From positions 620,001 to 684,000 of the forward strand of contig JALIZF010001939.1 in assembly GCA_029948255.1 (NCBI GenBank): 64,000 nucleotides of DNA, given 5' to 3'. Under the pieces are notes generated by a model. The model ran no database searches and was not told the origin of the DNA. It saw only the letters and a program-made list of their open reading frames with translations. The DNA comes from Telmatactis stephensoni (lineage: Eukaryota > Cnidaria > Anthozoa > Actiniaria > Isophelliidae). Shown piece after piece: positions 52,520 to 64,000 of the stretch; the stretch's first letter is position 1; each line of letters starts with the position of its first letter. A program made the position numbers and the translations under genes.

Positions 52520-53370
52520 ACATTTCCAACAACTTTGAATAGTCTTTAACAGTCAAAACAAAACAAATTTTGAGCAGTCAAAATCCTGTTAGTCTGCCCT
52601 GTTTCTCTTTCTCGCTCTCCCTTGTTCCATTTACCAATATTTCTGTCTTTGATTCTTCAAATGAGGGAACTAATTATTGCTTGCTATAAAACGTTTCACT
52701 TAAACTTTGAGCGCTCGCTATCGCTGCTGTCCTTCCCACCAAACAAGGATAAATTAAGCACAAAAAAGAAGAAAGGAGAAGAAAAAAATAAGAAAAGAAA
52801 AAGAAAATGTGATATCTAATAAAAAACGCTAGTGCAAGCCAGTAAAGTCCTGTTGTAAGTGGTCGCATCCTTAAGTTTTCAAGTTCTTGTAAGCAACCAC
52901 GTAAAATGTCGACAGGTTTGTATTGCACAATAAATGTTTCAACTCTTTGCTGAGAATGGTGCATAATCTACTAAGTGTTACCGAAATGTTTACGCTAATT
53001 GAGCTCAGCTCACGACTGACTAAAGCTTTTGCATGAAAACAAAATTGAATGAATGAACAAAGAGTAAATATTTAAATGTCAATTAAATTTCGATCCAAAC
53101 TCCAAAGTTGAAGGTAGATTAACATCTCGTCTACCAAAGCCTCCTGGTAACAGGTCAAAATATTAACAAGATGTATTTTTAGAGGCTACAACTGTGTGCC
53201 ACTATGCTCATTTTTGCACTTTTCTTTGTAGATTGTAAATTTCCCTCGTTACCGAGCTTGCCGCATTGTCGAGTCAGTGGAGCGCAGTTATTGAATTTGT
53301 TTATCGTTTTGTCCATTGATTCTGCCCAATGAGAGTTATGATATACACCTATTTCAATAAATATGGTATC

Positions 53371-53588
53371 AAGCCTACGCGACTCACCCGAAAGGGAGTA
53401 TGGGAAGAAATCACTAAAGTTATAAAACCACAAAAATCCCACACGATTATATTACTCAAATTCAGCTTGCTCTGACCTTGTACACTAAAGAACTTCACTT
53501 ACTGATGCTAAAGTCAATACCAAAGCGGAAAAGAAAGTGAAGTTTTGCTACTACCCATACTCCTTTTCGGTCTAGTCGCGGGGACTTG
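53371..53588. mobile_element. GGAGTATGGGTAG MITE, copy 2
   Basis: AAGCCTACGCGACTCACCCG then AAAGGGAGTATGGGAAG, mirrored by CTACCCATACTCCTTTTCGG and TCTAGTCGCGGGGACTT. Confidence 0.75.
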
Positions 53589-53918
53589 AGAGTTCTCATA
53601 CAACAACCGTTTTTGAAATAGATGTATTTCAGTAACCTCTCAAACGTCGCATATTTCAGATGTTCAGCATACACTTCGAGCCTTCATCTGAAGGATTATG
53701 TCAATGGCATCACTTTAAAGTTTTGCTTTTAATTTAATTCACAATATTAAAATGTTATCTCAAGTATATTCCGCACTTGGACGAAGTTTGTTTTTGTTTC
53801 TCGATGCTGGACGAATCCCCATGTGCTTTTGTCCCACTACGTTCTTCCTGGGGAAATTAGGAAATAAGCATATTTTGGCGGGAAATGGACCTTGAAACTT
53901 AACCTTTCCATTGACTGC

Positions 53919-53939
53919 CCCCCCCCCCCCCCCCCCCCC
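53919..53939 (+). repeat. Poly-C run
   Basis: About 21 C, an assembly-risk homopolymer. Confidence 0.9.
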
Positions 53940-54074
53940 TTTTGCTCGGGCCTCGCTACTCCCCTGACACTTCGTTGGTTCCTTTACACATGTTTACATT
54001 TATCATTCTTAGTCTTTGTATTCGATTTCAGGATAGTCTGACCTTGATATATCAAGTTAAGTCTTCTGGTGGTA

Positions 54075-54745
54075 GTATTCTATTTGTATTGCCATAGCGA
54101 CGGTAAACAAACAATAAACTACACACTAAGGCAAAGAAATTGAGGCACAAGTCAAAGATTTTTCCGAGTCGTTATTTTTGAATAAATTACAAACAATTCA
54201 AGAAATGAAATTATATTTATTGATTAGCTTATTAAAACAAGCTAAAACTACCCTAGTTTAAACACAATGACTTTCCTATCCTAGTTTAATCACATTGATT
54301 TTCCTGTCAGTAGATAAACTGAGGTCAAGGTTTTGTTTTTTGTCAGTTTCAGTGTAATTGGTGTTACCATGGCAACGATATAAAAATAAGGCTGAAATAT
54401 AACTCTTTATTTCAAAAAATTCCAGACACCCAAATACTATGTAACAAAGTGCATACCAAGGTAAAGTAGATAACATAGAATTAAAACTCTTTGATTGAAG
54501 TGATTTGGAATAAAGGACCGAAAATTGGCAAATTCACATTATTTATGTTTTCGCGATTTATTCGAAAACGGCTTGGTAAAATTTTTGGGATTTAGCCTTA
54601 ATTTCTTTGTTTTAGTATGTAGTTTACTGCCCAAATAGTCCCTTGTCTAGAGCTGCTCGAGTTCGAAAGATATTTTAGAAAAATTGATTTCAACCATCTT
54701 TGTTTACCGTCGCTATGGCAACACATACAAGTGAAATAGACAAAA
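54075..54745. mobile_element. Foldback with CCATAGCGACGGTAAACAAA arms
   Basis: TTGCCATAGCGACGGTAAAC (54091) and GTTTACCGTCGCTATGGCAA (to 54721) are perfect inverted arms about 590 bases apart. The centre holds GTTACCATGGCAAC (54363-54376). Confidence 0.7.
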
Positions 54746-55001
54746 ATAAAAACTTTGATTTAAGTCCAATAACTCGTGTAAAACTGTTTTGGTTGGTCAA
54801 GAGTAAGTTGCTCAATTCATTGAATGAAAAACGGAAGCATTGTCAATAAAAAACTATATCGAGCCACCTTATGTCTACTCCTCTTCAACTTTCCGCTGTC
54901 ATCACTGACAAGATTTATTTGGTCTGCTTTGGTTTTAAATGATTTTTAAGTTAGTTCAATATCTTCGGATTTCATGAGCCATCGCTTTTCTCTTTTGTGA
55001 A

Positions 55002-55485
55002 TTAGTTTTTCATTGCAGTACTAAGAAAGTTCTCTATATTGCTTGTAGTAGCCCATGGTTTTTCAATATCACTCCTCGTTCTAGGAGGAATGGTTAGGCC
55101 TAATCGGGCTCTAAAATAAGCGATTTTAGGGCTCGGAGTAGGCCTGATGGTTTCTTTAGATGCATGTTGGATGGATTTTGAATTAAATTCCTTCACTTGT
55201 TGAACCAATAGTGGGTACAAATCACGTTCCGTAAGATGGTCCAACTTCTTGCGTGCTGGAATTTTTCGACGTTTCCAATGCGGCCATTCTCTTTTGTTTT
55301 GCTCTCTGCGTTATTTTTCTCAGGTACTCCACATCAACGACTTTCGGTCCCCCTTCTTCCCATGCTATGATGACCTTGCCATGATATGAACAGATAGTTT
55401 GCCCGCTTTCTAAAACGTCAACAGATTGACCAGTACTTTCGTCTTCTCTTCGTTTCGTAAGTTTTTTGATGAAATAGGACGCCAT
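55002..55485 (-). pseudogene. Unidentified intronless protein broken by a +1 frameshift
   Basis: An ATG at 55483-55485 opens MASYFIKKLTKRRED, followed by ICSYHGKVIIAWEEGGPKVV and a basic KITQRAKQKRMAALE helix. The frame then runs out quickly (stop at 55222-55224). The next frame continues without a break as KIPARKKLDHLTERDLYPLL to a stop at 55002-55004. The two frames fit together at an A5 run (plus-strand T5, 55262-55266), where one base fewer would give a single frame of about 160 residues. Both halves look coding: basic and well mixed, with Pro-rich TPSPK and IPPRTR. No known family recognised. It may be a true one-base insertion, an assembly error in a homopolymer, or a decayed gene. Confidence 0.45.
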
Positions 55486-56978
55486 ATTCGAACAGTACGG
55501 TACCAGCTTGACTATTCCATTCCGTGATCCAGAAAGGTTATGACGATCGATTGGCGCAGTGTAGACGTAGGCGAATTCATTTTTCGCCGCGCCCTCAAAT
55601 CTTATTTTTATAGCCTGATCGCAAATATCTCGCAAGCGAGCGTGGCGAGTCCCTTTTTTATTTATTTCATAATTCACTTTATTATATAAACAACAGTGTG
55701 ATAGAGATATTTTGGCCCATTGGAAACTAAATTCTGAACACACGATAATTTTTTTAAATTTCCAGCTAATAACAGGCAAAAATTATCGAAAATACGCACA
55801 TCTCTGGCTAGACTTTTGATTTTGCCGCACATCAATCATTTGTATTTATATGGCAACCAAGCTTTAGCTCCGCCCTCCTGCCAAGTTCTTCTCTGTATTT
55901 TCATTATGAGAACATGCACTATATCGCAACATCTGTTTATTGTTATGATGAAGAATATCATTCACTCTGTCGAATTCTCCGTGCATGAATTTTGTCGTGG
56001 CACTAGTTACTAGCTAAACGAACGAAGAATTTCAATAGCTTTATTCATCCATCAGGGTCCCCTACACCTATTGCGTGAAACGTGAATGGCTGATTTATTT
56101 TGACGTGAAACGTGATTTAAGGTCTAAAATCTTTTTACGTCCACGTGAAAGCAACTTTTGATATTTTTTTTGTGAACGTGAAAGAGATTTTTTAATTATC
56201 CGTGACGCGTGAAAAGACCAAATATTTTTGCGTGATTTCTTTAACATTTATAATGAAAAATTATGATGCGTAGAATTCGGTTCTCCCCTTTACTGATTTT
56301 CTAACGAACCTGTTACGTGTTGCCGATAACGACTGTAAGAATTTACGTTGACCACATCGACTCGTACGGAAACTCGTATCGTTTAAGTATCGAAAATTCG
56401 CTAATTAAATGTCGCTAAATGATATTCGCTGTCGCTGAAAATCAATTCGTTGTCGTTCACTGAAAATCACTCGAATTCATAGAAAATTTTAGTTGTGTGG
56501 AAATTAAAAATCTTTTCTCGGGGAGGGAGGGGGGCACTTCTATAAAACTACAGTAAATTTATCCAGGCGTCATCCATATAGAAATTTTCAAGTTCCAGTA
56601 TTGCGCATGCTCGTGATCTTGCGCGCGCATTCTCGTACCCAGACCCTGCATCTCGGATCGCTCGCGTGCTTACAACTACATGGATCCACCTTAATATACT
56701 CACAATATGGAAAGGACGATCTTTACAAACAGAATCCATCGCCGGAAAATACGAGCGGACATGCGCATTTGTAACGATACACTTAGAAAAAAATCGACAC
56801 ATTTATTTTCTCAAATTAACAGGAAATATATGGGACTAGAACTTTTATTCCTAGATAGCATTTAACAAATGGACGATGGTTTTGAGTTGTCTGTCCTCTT
56901 ATTGACACACTCTAATCAACCAATCAGATCGCGAGATTAGTATCAAGTGTTGTAAAAAGTAACATCGTATAGTTAACC

Positions 56979-57047
56979 GCCGCCCGGTTGGCTCAGTTGG
57001 TAGAGCATCGGTCTTCTTGTGCGGGAGGTCGTGGGTTCAAGCCCCGG

Positions 57048-57086
<39 letters not shown>

Positions 57087-57130
57087 GGTGCTGCCTTTGT
57101 AACTACATCTGCAAATGGTTAGACCTTCAG

Positions 57131-57164
<34 letters not shown>

Positions 57165-57290
57165 TGTCTCCCATCCCTTCCTTAAACCTGTATATGGGGG
57201 ACATTAAAGAACCTGTTGAGCTGTTCATAAGAGTAGGGATGTAGCTTGGTGCAACAGTCTGTCCTTACAAAAATATACTATGAACAAACA
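56979..57290 (+). mobile_element. tRNA-derived SINE, copy 2 (well preserved)
   Basis: The head GCCCGGTTGGCTCAGTTGG carries box A, GGGTTCAAGCCCC carries box B, and the tRNA-like part closes with GCCGGACCA. It is nearly a folded Lys/Arg-type tRNA, but its anticodon arm does not pair well. A non-tRNA body of about 230 bases follows, matching copy 1. Pol III transcribed and moved by LINE machinery by analogy with other SINEs. Confidence 0.88.
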
Positions 57291-57633
57291 CTAAGCGCAT
57301 TTGATTATATACATCTCAAGTATATTAAGGCTTGGGTTGTTTGCCAATTAGCCAGAATTTTGTTTCTTAAATAATTCTCTTGCTTTTAGAGATATTGCAT
57401 CAATATTTTTATGGGAGCTGTAGATAAAAAAATGTGACAGATTGAGACCAAGTATTTTGCATTTTCTTGGTCACGTGACTTTAAGGCAGGAAAAACGGTT
57501 TTTTGAAAATGGGGAGTACAAAGCCTCATTAAATGAAGCTGAAATTCACATCGTATAACAGTGTAGGTGTTGTAACGAAATGAAATGAAATTTTTCCATT
57601 TATATAGCCCAAAGATCTATATCTCAAGTATGG

Positions 57634-59108
57634 TAACTTAGATTGATTTCGTATGACTGTGAAAACGACACTGCACGGTACGGTTACGACAGGAATTTCG
57701 AGACAGGTCGTGCACAAACGTCGAAAGCATTCAATACATCTTCCAGTGTGTTTAAGGTGGCCCGTACCTATTGATTTGTTTGTCAAACATGAATAGCTTT
57801 AATCGCGTCTTTTTACATCAAAACCTTGTCCGATTTTTGAGAAATTTGCAGCCATTTGTCTACAAGCCTTGAAATTTGTACCGGCAATTATTTTTCTGCG
57901 AATTAGATCAAATAATTCGATATATCATCAGACGATTTTTAAAAGTAGCTTTTTGAGAAAAATTAGTCATAAATCCAAAATTCCAAGGTGAATTCTTTTT
58001 CCTATTTCGTTAATCCAGTATTAAGGCATAGAGGACTACATACACCATGTAAAATTTCAAAAACAGCGAGAACAGTATCTGTTATAAGAAAGACAAATAC
58101 CTATTGTAACTTGTGAACAAAATGTGGAGACATGAGAAGCTAAACGCAAGCGTTATCCTCAAGCAAACTTGGGGAGTAATTTTTGTGACCACGAGGTGAA
58201 CGTTGCGAATTTGTATTACCTCGACTTCTACAAATTCTGCCGAATTGTTTCCGAAATTTTCTAGGTATGGGATAGAACAAGATGTTAACATACCTGTTGC
58301 CAAGTGTCGTTGTCTTTGCTGCACTAGGTATAATTCAGTAAGCTTTAAAAGTAAGCAACTACATGGAGTCGACGTTTGAGCTGCCAAGGTAAAACCCTCA
58401 TGGTTTATTAATTTATTCAATTTAAAACAACACCTTACTATCTTCACGGGATCTAGGCTTTTGGGAACAAAGACAGTAGTCTGAATACAATTGCTTCTGC
58501 ATGATTCTTAATCCCGTGTGTAATTTTGCAACAGATAGTAAGGTGTCATTTTTCTCGCTGTTTTTAAAATTTTGTTGAGATTTTGGCGGTAGTTTTGACT
58601 GCATAATTTTGCGTCGTAACAAGCAGCGCAAATTTGTATCGCAACTTCTAAGGATTAAATTGATGCGATGTATGTTGTATGAAGTCCTCTATGCCTTTAT
58701 ACTGGATTAATGAAATAGGAAAAAATTCACCTTGGAATTTTGGATTTATGACCAATTTTTCTCATAAAGCCAGCATTTTTAAAAATCGTCTGATATCTCG
58801 AATTATTTGATCTAATTCGCAGAAAAATAATTACCGGTACAAATTTCAAGGCTTGTAGACAAATGGCTGCAAATTTCTCAAAAATCGGACAAGGTTTTAA
58901 TGTAAAAAGACACGATTGAAATTCATGTCCAAAAACCAAATTAATAGGTACGGGCCACCTTAAATAGCACACATACACAAACAGTCCTTACATATAGGTT
59001 TTCTATTGAATACTTTCGACGTTTGTGCGCACGACATGTCTCGAAATTCCTGTCGTAACCGTACCGTGGAGTGTCGTTTTCACAGTCATACGAAATCAAT
59101 CTAAGTTA
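57634..59108. mobile_element. 1.5-kb long-arm foldback transposon
   Basis: Outer ends TAACTTAGATTGATTTCGTATG and its complement bound arms of roughly 400 bases each, e.g. GGTGGCCCGTACCTATTGAT and complement, GCCATTTGTCTACAAGCCTT and complement. The outermost 80 bases are the CGTATGACTGTG MITE ends. A smaller inverted pair (ACACCTTACTATCT / AGATAGTAAGGTGT) sits in the middle. No transposase frame. Confidence 0.9.
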
Positions 59109-59121
59109 CTTGTTTTCCCGG

Positions 59122-60612
59122 CACTTGCGGGATTCCTGTCTTGACATTTGAGACCCAAAATAAACCCACTGTTTTTCTCACGATCTATATTAGGTATTAA
59201 AACTATTTTGACAACATGAGGTATTGCTTACATAGACGTACATATAGGCGACGTTTCGTGACGATTGGCAAAATAAAAGTAGCAAAAAACGGTGAAAAAC
59301 GTGTTTTTTTGGCGCTTCAGTCAGGCGTTCCTCGCGAACAACATATTTTTGCTTATAAAATCCACAATTTTGAATTGAGCGAGAAACAAACCAAAGAACC
59401 TTGTAGCCACTGAGACAAGCTTTCCAGAGATATATGATTTGTCAAGAACAAACTAATTAAAAATTTTCCAAAATTTTTGCACTTTGCCAAAAACGATTTC
59501 TAGAGGATTTTGAAATTACCTCCCCTGGCTTTCCTCAAATAAGCAAATAATGGAAATTCTTTCTAGCCAAAGATTTAAAGCTTCTTCCAAAGTGTCTAAA
59601 ACGCGTGGTTTAGATTTCAAAAGTACTTTAGAAATCAACGAAAAATGCCCAAAACTGAAGACGAATCTCCTGTGGGCTACCTGTGTAATGCTTAATATTT
59701 CAGATGGGGAAAAAGGCGTTGTAAATCAACCAAAATACAGCAACTAAAACGATTTCTTGCTCAACATGCAACACTTTTTATTGTGAAAGCGTTTTCCATT
59801 CAATGCACAGCGTTCTAATTTCTTCGAAATTTCAGAGTTGACTGACGGTTTTCTATGCTATATGGTCTGGAAGTCTGGGAGTGCTTGGACAAAAACATCC
59901 TAAAAATTGGAAAAACTTACAACGTTACTTACTGAATAAAACCACTTTGATAGTGAAGAGTGTTGCATGGTGAGTGCAAAATCATTTTACGTGCCGCATT
60001 TTGGTTGTTTTACGACGCCTTTTCCCCATCTGAAATATTTAGCATTACACAGGCAGCCCAGAGGAGATTCGTCTTCAGTTTTGGGCATTTTTTGTTGATT
60101 TTTAAAGTACTTTTGAAATCCAAACCACGTGTTTTAGACACTTTGGAAGAAGCTTTAAATCTTTGGCTAGAAAGAATTTCCATTGTTTGCTTATTTGAGG
60201 AAAGCCAGGGGAGGTAATTTCAAAATCCTCTAGAAATCATTTTTGTCGAAGTGCAAAAATTTTGGAAATTTTAAAATTTGTTTGTTCATAACAAATCGTA
60301 TACCTCTTGAAAGCTTGTACCAAAGACTTTAAGGTTCTTTGGTTTGTTTCTCATTCAATTCAAAATCGGGGTTTTACAAGCAAAAATATGTTGTTCGCGA
60401 GGAAGGCCTGACTGAAGCGCAAAAAAATCACGTTTTTGATCATTTTCTGCAGCTTTTATTTTGCCTATCGCCGCGAAACTTTAACTATGCTTCTCTCTAT
60501 GTAAGACTTGTATTATGGTGTCAAAATAGTTTCACTATGTTAAATTAATGGTAAGAAATGCACGGGTTTGCTTTGTCTCTCCAAATGTGACCACAGGAAT
60601 CCCGTAAGCTTC
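59122..60612. mobile_element. Second 1.5-kb long-arm foldback transposon
   Basis: CTTGCGGGATTCCTGT and ACAGGAATCCCGTAAG mark the ends. The arms, over 600 bases each, include CTGAAGACGAATCTCCTGTG and complement, and GTTTGTTTCTC / CAAAGAACCTT blocks. The centre is near 59870. ORFs inside (59550-59747, 59960-60217) are mirror images of one sequence and not genes. Confidence 0.9.
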
Positions 60613-60942
60613 AAATTTTGAGTAAAGGTTCAAATTTGCTTTTTCCTGAATTTTCTCTTGAACTTTTAAAGAATCTTGACGTTTTATTTGGTGTTTTTAC
60701 AGAGGTTATTGCGACCTTTCAGAAAAAATTGAATTTTTATTGAACACTGAGTTATGGGACATGGAAAACCGTATTTAACTCAAATTCAAGTAATATCGAG
60801 CAAAACTCTGTAATGAGGTTACGATAACGATGGACACAATGAACAAGATCGCCAACATGATGACAAACCCTGGTTTAGACACAAAATGGATCCTTTGCTG
60901 AGCATGAGAAAATTTAGCAAAAACAACCTTCTTGGTTCAGTT

Positions 60943-61122
60943 ACAGACTCGTACCCAGTCGTCACTTTTTTTTAATTCTGCAAAGGAATTTGGGAAGGGG
61001 ATTGGGGCGCGCAAAGGCACTATGCCCACTTTTCTCCGTCCTTCCCTTGATGCAACGCGAGCTCGCTAAATCCTTCCCATCAATCAGTTCGCGAATAAGA
61101 AGAAGCGACTGGGTACGAGTCT
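60943..61122. mobile_element. MITE with 9-bp target duplication (Mutator-like)
   Basis: The element runs from ACAGACTCGTACCCAGTCG to CGACTGGGTACGAGTCT. GGTTCAGTT is perfectly duplicated at 60934-60942 and 61123-61131. Nine-base duplications are typical of the Mutator superfamily. Confidence 0.85.
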
Positions 61123-61146
61123 GGTTCAGTTGATGTTTCGAGCCCT

Positions 61147-61260
61147 GGGTCCGGTTGCTCGAAGGCAGGCTGACGCTATAGCCGAGAATTAAAACCGAAG
61201 GTTTTCTTTAGACTTAACCCTGGGTTTGCGCTAAACCCACCTTCGAGCAACCGGGCCCTG
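61147..61260. mobile_element. GGTTGCTCGAAGG MITE
   Basis: GGGTCCGGTTGCTCGAAGG and CCTTCGAGCAACCGGGCCC ends. A partial relative follows to 61345. Copies at 11563 and 50451. Confidence 0.8.
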
Positions 61261-61483
61261 GTCCCAGTTGTGCGCTAACCCAGGGATAAATCTAAAGAAA
61301 AACATTGGCATTAATCCCGAGTTAACGCTAGCCCGCGCTCTTATCTGTAGTCTTTATTGATGATCTGATTGGTAACGCTTATTCTCCATTTGTGTTGTTG
61401 TGTGACATATTGCATATGTTACGTCACGTAAGATAGTCGTGACAGGCTGGTTTTTCGTTGGTACTCATCCAGGTAGTGGGGAC

Positions 61484-61635
61484 TAGAGTAGATTTCGTAT
61501 GATTGTGAAAACAGCACCGCCCGGTCACGACATGGTTACGGGAGGAATTTCGAGTTTTTTTATAGACAAACACGGCACTGACATGGTCACGGCGCGGCGC
61601 GGTCCGTTTCACACTCGTACGAAATCTACTCTATA
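61484..61635. mobile_element. CGTATGACTGTG MITE, extended-end copy
   Basis: TAGAGTAGATTTCGTATGAT and CTCGTACGAAATCTACTCTA are inverted ends. The core matches the other copies. Confidence 0.85.
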
Positions 61636-62080
61636 AGCAACAACTACGTGGCTCTTCAAGACAGCATCGTCATTAAGTTATCAAGACGTGAGAAAGCTCC
61701 AAATGATGGGAGTCGTGCCAAGAACGCCGAACTTGAAGACAACGTTCGAACAACGCGACGCGGGCATGAAAAAGGAACATGCTCTTGCCGGCCACGCCTT
61801 CGTTACTTGAAGGTCCTTAGTAACAAACGCGCCAATTATTAAATGAATTCATAAGAGTTGATCAAAATCAAGACATATAATGGGTTTCTTCCGTTATATG
61901 TTATAACACAAATCGACAAAAGTAAGTTTTCATTAGACAATGAAGCTCATTAAATCCATAAGGGTTCTTTAATTGCTGGGTTGCATGTGACGTCACGGCA
62001 GCCATCTTGGATGAACTTCAACAAAAGATTTCTCATTAGTGTCTGCTGCTTGTTCATCCAACATGGCTACCGCTTCGTTA

Positions 62081-62319
62081 AGAGATTAAGCATCACGTAC
62101 ACGAGAAACGGCAAACGGCAAAGAGGATCACGTGACCTGCTTTTTTCGCGTCTGACGTTGCTGTTTCAACGCGAGGATGGATCATTTTGCGTTTGCCGTA
62201 AACGTCAAAAGTCGCTCTTTCGTTTGAGTACCAAATGCGCAACGTCAGGTGCGAAATTCGTAGGTCACGTGTTTCTCTCTGCCGTTTGCCGTTTGCCGTG
62301 TACGTGATGTTTAATCTCT
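62081..62319. mobile_element. MITE with AGAGATTAAGCATCACGTAC ends
   Basis: AGAGATTAAGCATCACGTAC, ACGGCAAACGGCAAAGAG and GATCACGTGACC are each mirrored at the right end (GGTCACGTG, GCCGTTTGCCGT, GTACGTGATGTTTAATCTCT). Confidence 0.85.
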
Positions 62320-62362
62320 CTATTGTCTTTTGATTCCCGAAGGAAACCCAGCAATATGTAAA

Positions 62363-62820
62363 AGTCCTTGCAGGTCCATAAAGTCCTTGCAGGTCCATAA
62401 AGTCCTTGTAGGTCCATTAAGCCCTTGTAGGTACAAAATGTCTTTGTATGTCCACAAAGTTACTTGAAGTTCTTTAATATGTAAAAGGAATAGTAGGTCC
62501 GTTGTAGGTCCATAAATATCCTTGTTGGTCCATAAAGGTCCTTGTGGATCCATAAGATCTTTTTAGGTTCCTAAATGTCCTTGTAGGTCCACATAGGTCC
62601 TTGTAGGTCCATAAAGGTCCTTGTGGATCCATGAGATCTTTTTAGGTTCCTAAATGACCTTGTAGGTCCACATAGGTCCATAAAGGTCCTTGTGGATCCA
62701 TAAGATCTTTTTAGGTTCCTAAATGTCCTTGTAGGTCCATAAAGGTCCATGTGGGTCTACAAGCTCCTTGTAGGTCTATATAGCTCCTTGTGGGTCCACA
62801 AGGTCCTCGTAGTTCAAGGT
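62363..62820 (+). repeat. 20-bp minisatellite GTCCTTGTAGGTCCATAAAG
   Basis: More than twenty variant units in one orientation, with a longer higher-order unit (GGATCCATAAGATCTTTTTA) recurring three times. It ends about 45 bases beyond the glutamate-receptor stop codon. Confidence 0.95.
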
Positions 62821-62865
62821 CCTTTCCGAACCAAATACTGTATATTTAGTATAATAGTAACATAT

Positions 62866-64000
62866 CTATAAGACCGTTGTTCTGGACTCTACTCTTAACA
62901 CAGGGATGTTGTTAACATCAGACTCTGGTGACTGATGGTTTGTCAATCTAAGAAAATAAGACAAAAGTATCAGTGACAAATTATGTTACAGGCAGGCAGG
63001 CAGGTAGACAGACAGACAGACAGACATTAAGCTATGCGGAAGACAAAGACAAAGCCTACGTCCACACAAAACAGTTGATAAGTAGTCGAGTAACTTACCC
63101 AAATTTTGCGAATTCATTTCTAAATATAGTTTTAAAATAATGTCCATGTTTACTCCATAAAAGCTCTGCTAACACAAACACAATGGAAGATATCCCACCG
63201 GTCGCAAGCACCATGTACACACCAACCATGTTGTGGAGTTCTATTTGTTTACCAGTACCAATGGCTAGAAAACAAGAGGAATACACATTATTTAGTGGCT
63301 GTCAAACTACGGATTGCATTCTGTAAGCCAGTAATCAGCAGTAGCGGCAATGCATCTACTCTATCAGCACTCCCTCCCTCTCTTCTTTCCTTCCCTCCTC
63401 CCTCCCTTCCTTCCTCTCTCCCTCGCTCCCTTCTTTCCTTCCTTCCTCTTTCCCTCCCTCTCTCCCTCCTTTTCCTCCTTAAATTCCTTGTAGTTTCCTT
63501 TCTTTATACCTTCATTCATTCCGTTCCTTCCTTCTAGTCCTTCTCTTCTTTCTCCCTTTCTTCCTTTGTTCTTTCTTTGTTTTTTCTCTATATCCATCTA
63601 TAGTTCTTTCTTTTTTCCGTTCTTTCTAAATTCTCGGCACTGCTTATTGATATGAAGACGACTACAGTAGAATTGAACCCCACTAACTCGAACTCCGAGG
63701 GGAAGCTAAACATTATTCGAGATAGCGGGGGTTCGAGATAACCGATAGAAATTGACTGAAAAAAAATGACTCAAGGTAAAAGGGTTTGTGTTCGAAATAG
63801 TGAGCTTTTTGACTTAAAGGGGTTCGAGTTAGCAGGGATCTAGTGTACATTATAGTCATCATTATATTGGCATCATGTACGCCCAATGGCACCTTACTTG
63901 ATCTTGTTTGTTCCTTGGGACATTGACTTCGATTATCCCACCATTTTCTCCATAATGAGTCAAGCTCGCCATTTTCGTGCAGTTGGAGCACGGCGACAGA
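62866..64000 (-). CDS. Ionotropic glutamate receptor, C-terminal exons (partial)
   Basis: Minus-strand exons 63898-64000 (continuing past the window edge), 63099-63264 and 62866-62947 join in phase to 116 residues plus a TAG stop. The first gives the end of the S2 ligand-binding lobe: LQLHENGELDSLWRKWW, the family L...L..KWW helix, followed by the conserved Cys (SQCPKE). The second gives the linker and fourth membrane segment (IELHNMVGVYMVLATGGISS then IVFVLAELLW). The last is a short cytoplasmic tail ending RTTVL, whose T-V-L end fits a class I PDZ ligand. The protein is a glutamate- or glycine-gated cation channel of the plasma membrane. AMPA/kainate, NMDA or cnidarian-specific subtype cannot be decided from this piece. 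The pore and most of the ligand site lie outside the window. Confidence 0.88.
62990..63025 (+). repeat. (CAGG/CAGA)n microsatellite
   Basis: GGCAGGCAGGCAGGTAGACAGACAGACAGACA in a glutamate-receptor intron. Confidence 0.9.

Overview
This is nuclear DNA from an invertebrate animal, most likely a cnidarian (an anthozoan such as a coral or sea anemone). Genes are split by short GT-AG introns, the base composition is AT-rich, and short palindromic transposons and foldback elements occupy much of the non-coding sequence. The proteins are animal families (Pumilio, tropomyosin, GHITM, ionotropic glutamate receptor, a secreted CULT-domain protein). The cnidarian call is inference from this mix; no sequence in the window fixes the taxon.

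Layout. 1-9075 (+): the last eleven exons of a conserved-looking protein I cannot name. 9671-15372 (-): a complete six-exon gene for a 179-residue secreted CULT-domain protein (the cereblon thalidomide-binding fold), with a mirrored minisatellite in its large first intron. 15373-15546: a short head-to-head promoter shared with an unidentified plus-strand first exon. 16716-32616 (+): a complete nine-coding-exon Pumilio gene, 1160 residues, with eight Puf repeats. 32617-38583: no gene; a dense nest of MITEs and foldback elements. 38584-39180 (-): a single-pass membrane protein or its last exon. 39200-45900: repeats and AT-rich sequence. 45921-46661 (-): an uninterrupted tropomyosin reading frame. 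49645-52519 (+): GHITM/TMBIM5, whose last intron has an unusual AT donor. 55002-55485 (-): an unknown protein broken by a one-base frameshift. 55500-62800: large palindromes, a tRNA-derived SINE and several MITEs. 62866-64000 (-): the C-terminal exons of an ionotropic glutamate receptor, running off the right edge.

The genes do not form a pathway. The only close gene relation is the head-to-head pair at 15.4 kb. The most notable points are the secreted CULT protein with an intact Trp cage and zinc-site cysteines, the AT-AG intron with a competing truncated isoform in GHITM, and a set of nested inverted-repeat transposons whose insertion order can be read from target-site duplications. All splice calls were made by eye from splice dinucleotides, reading-frame phase and protein similarity.
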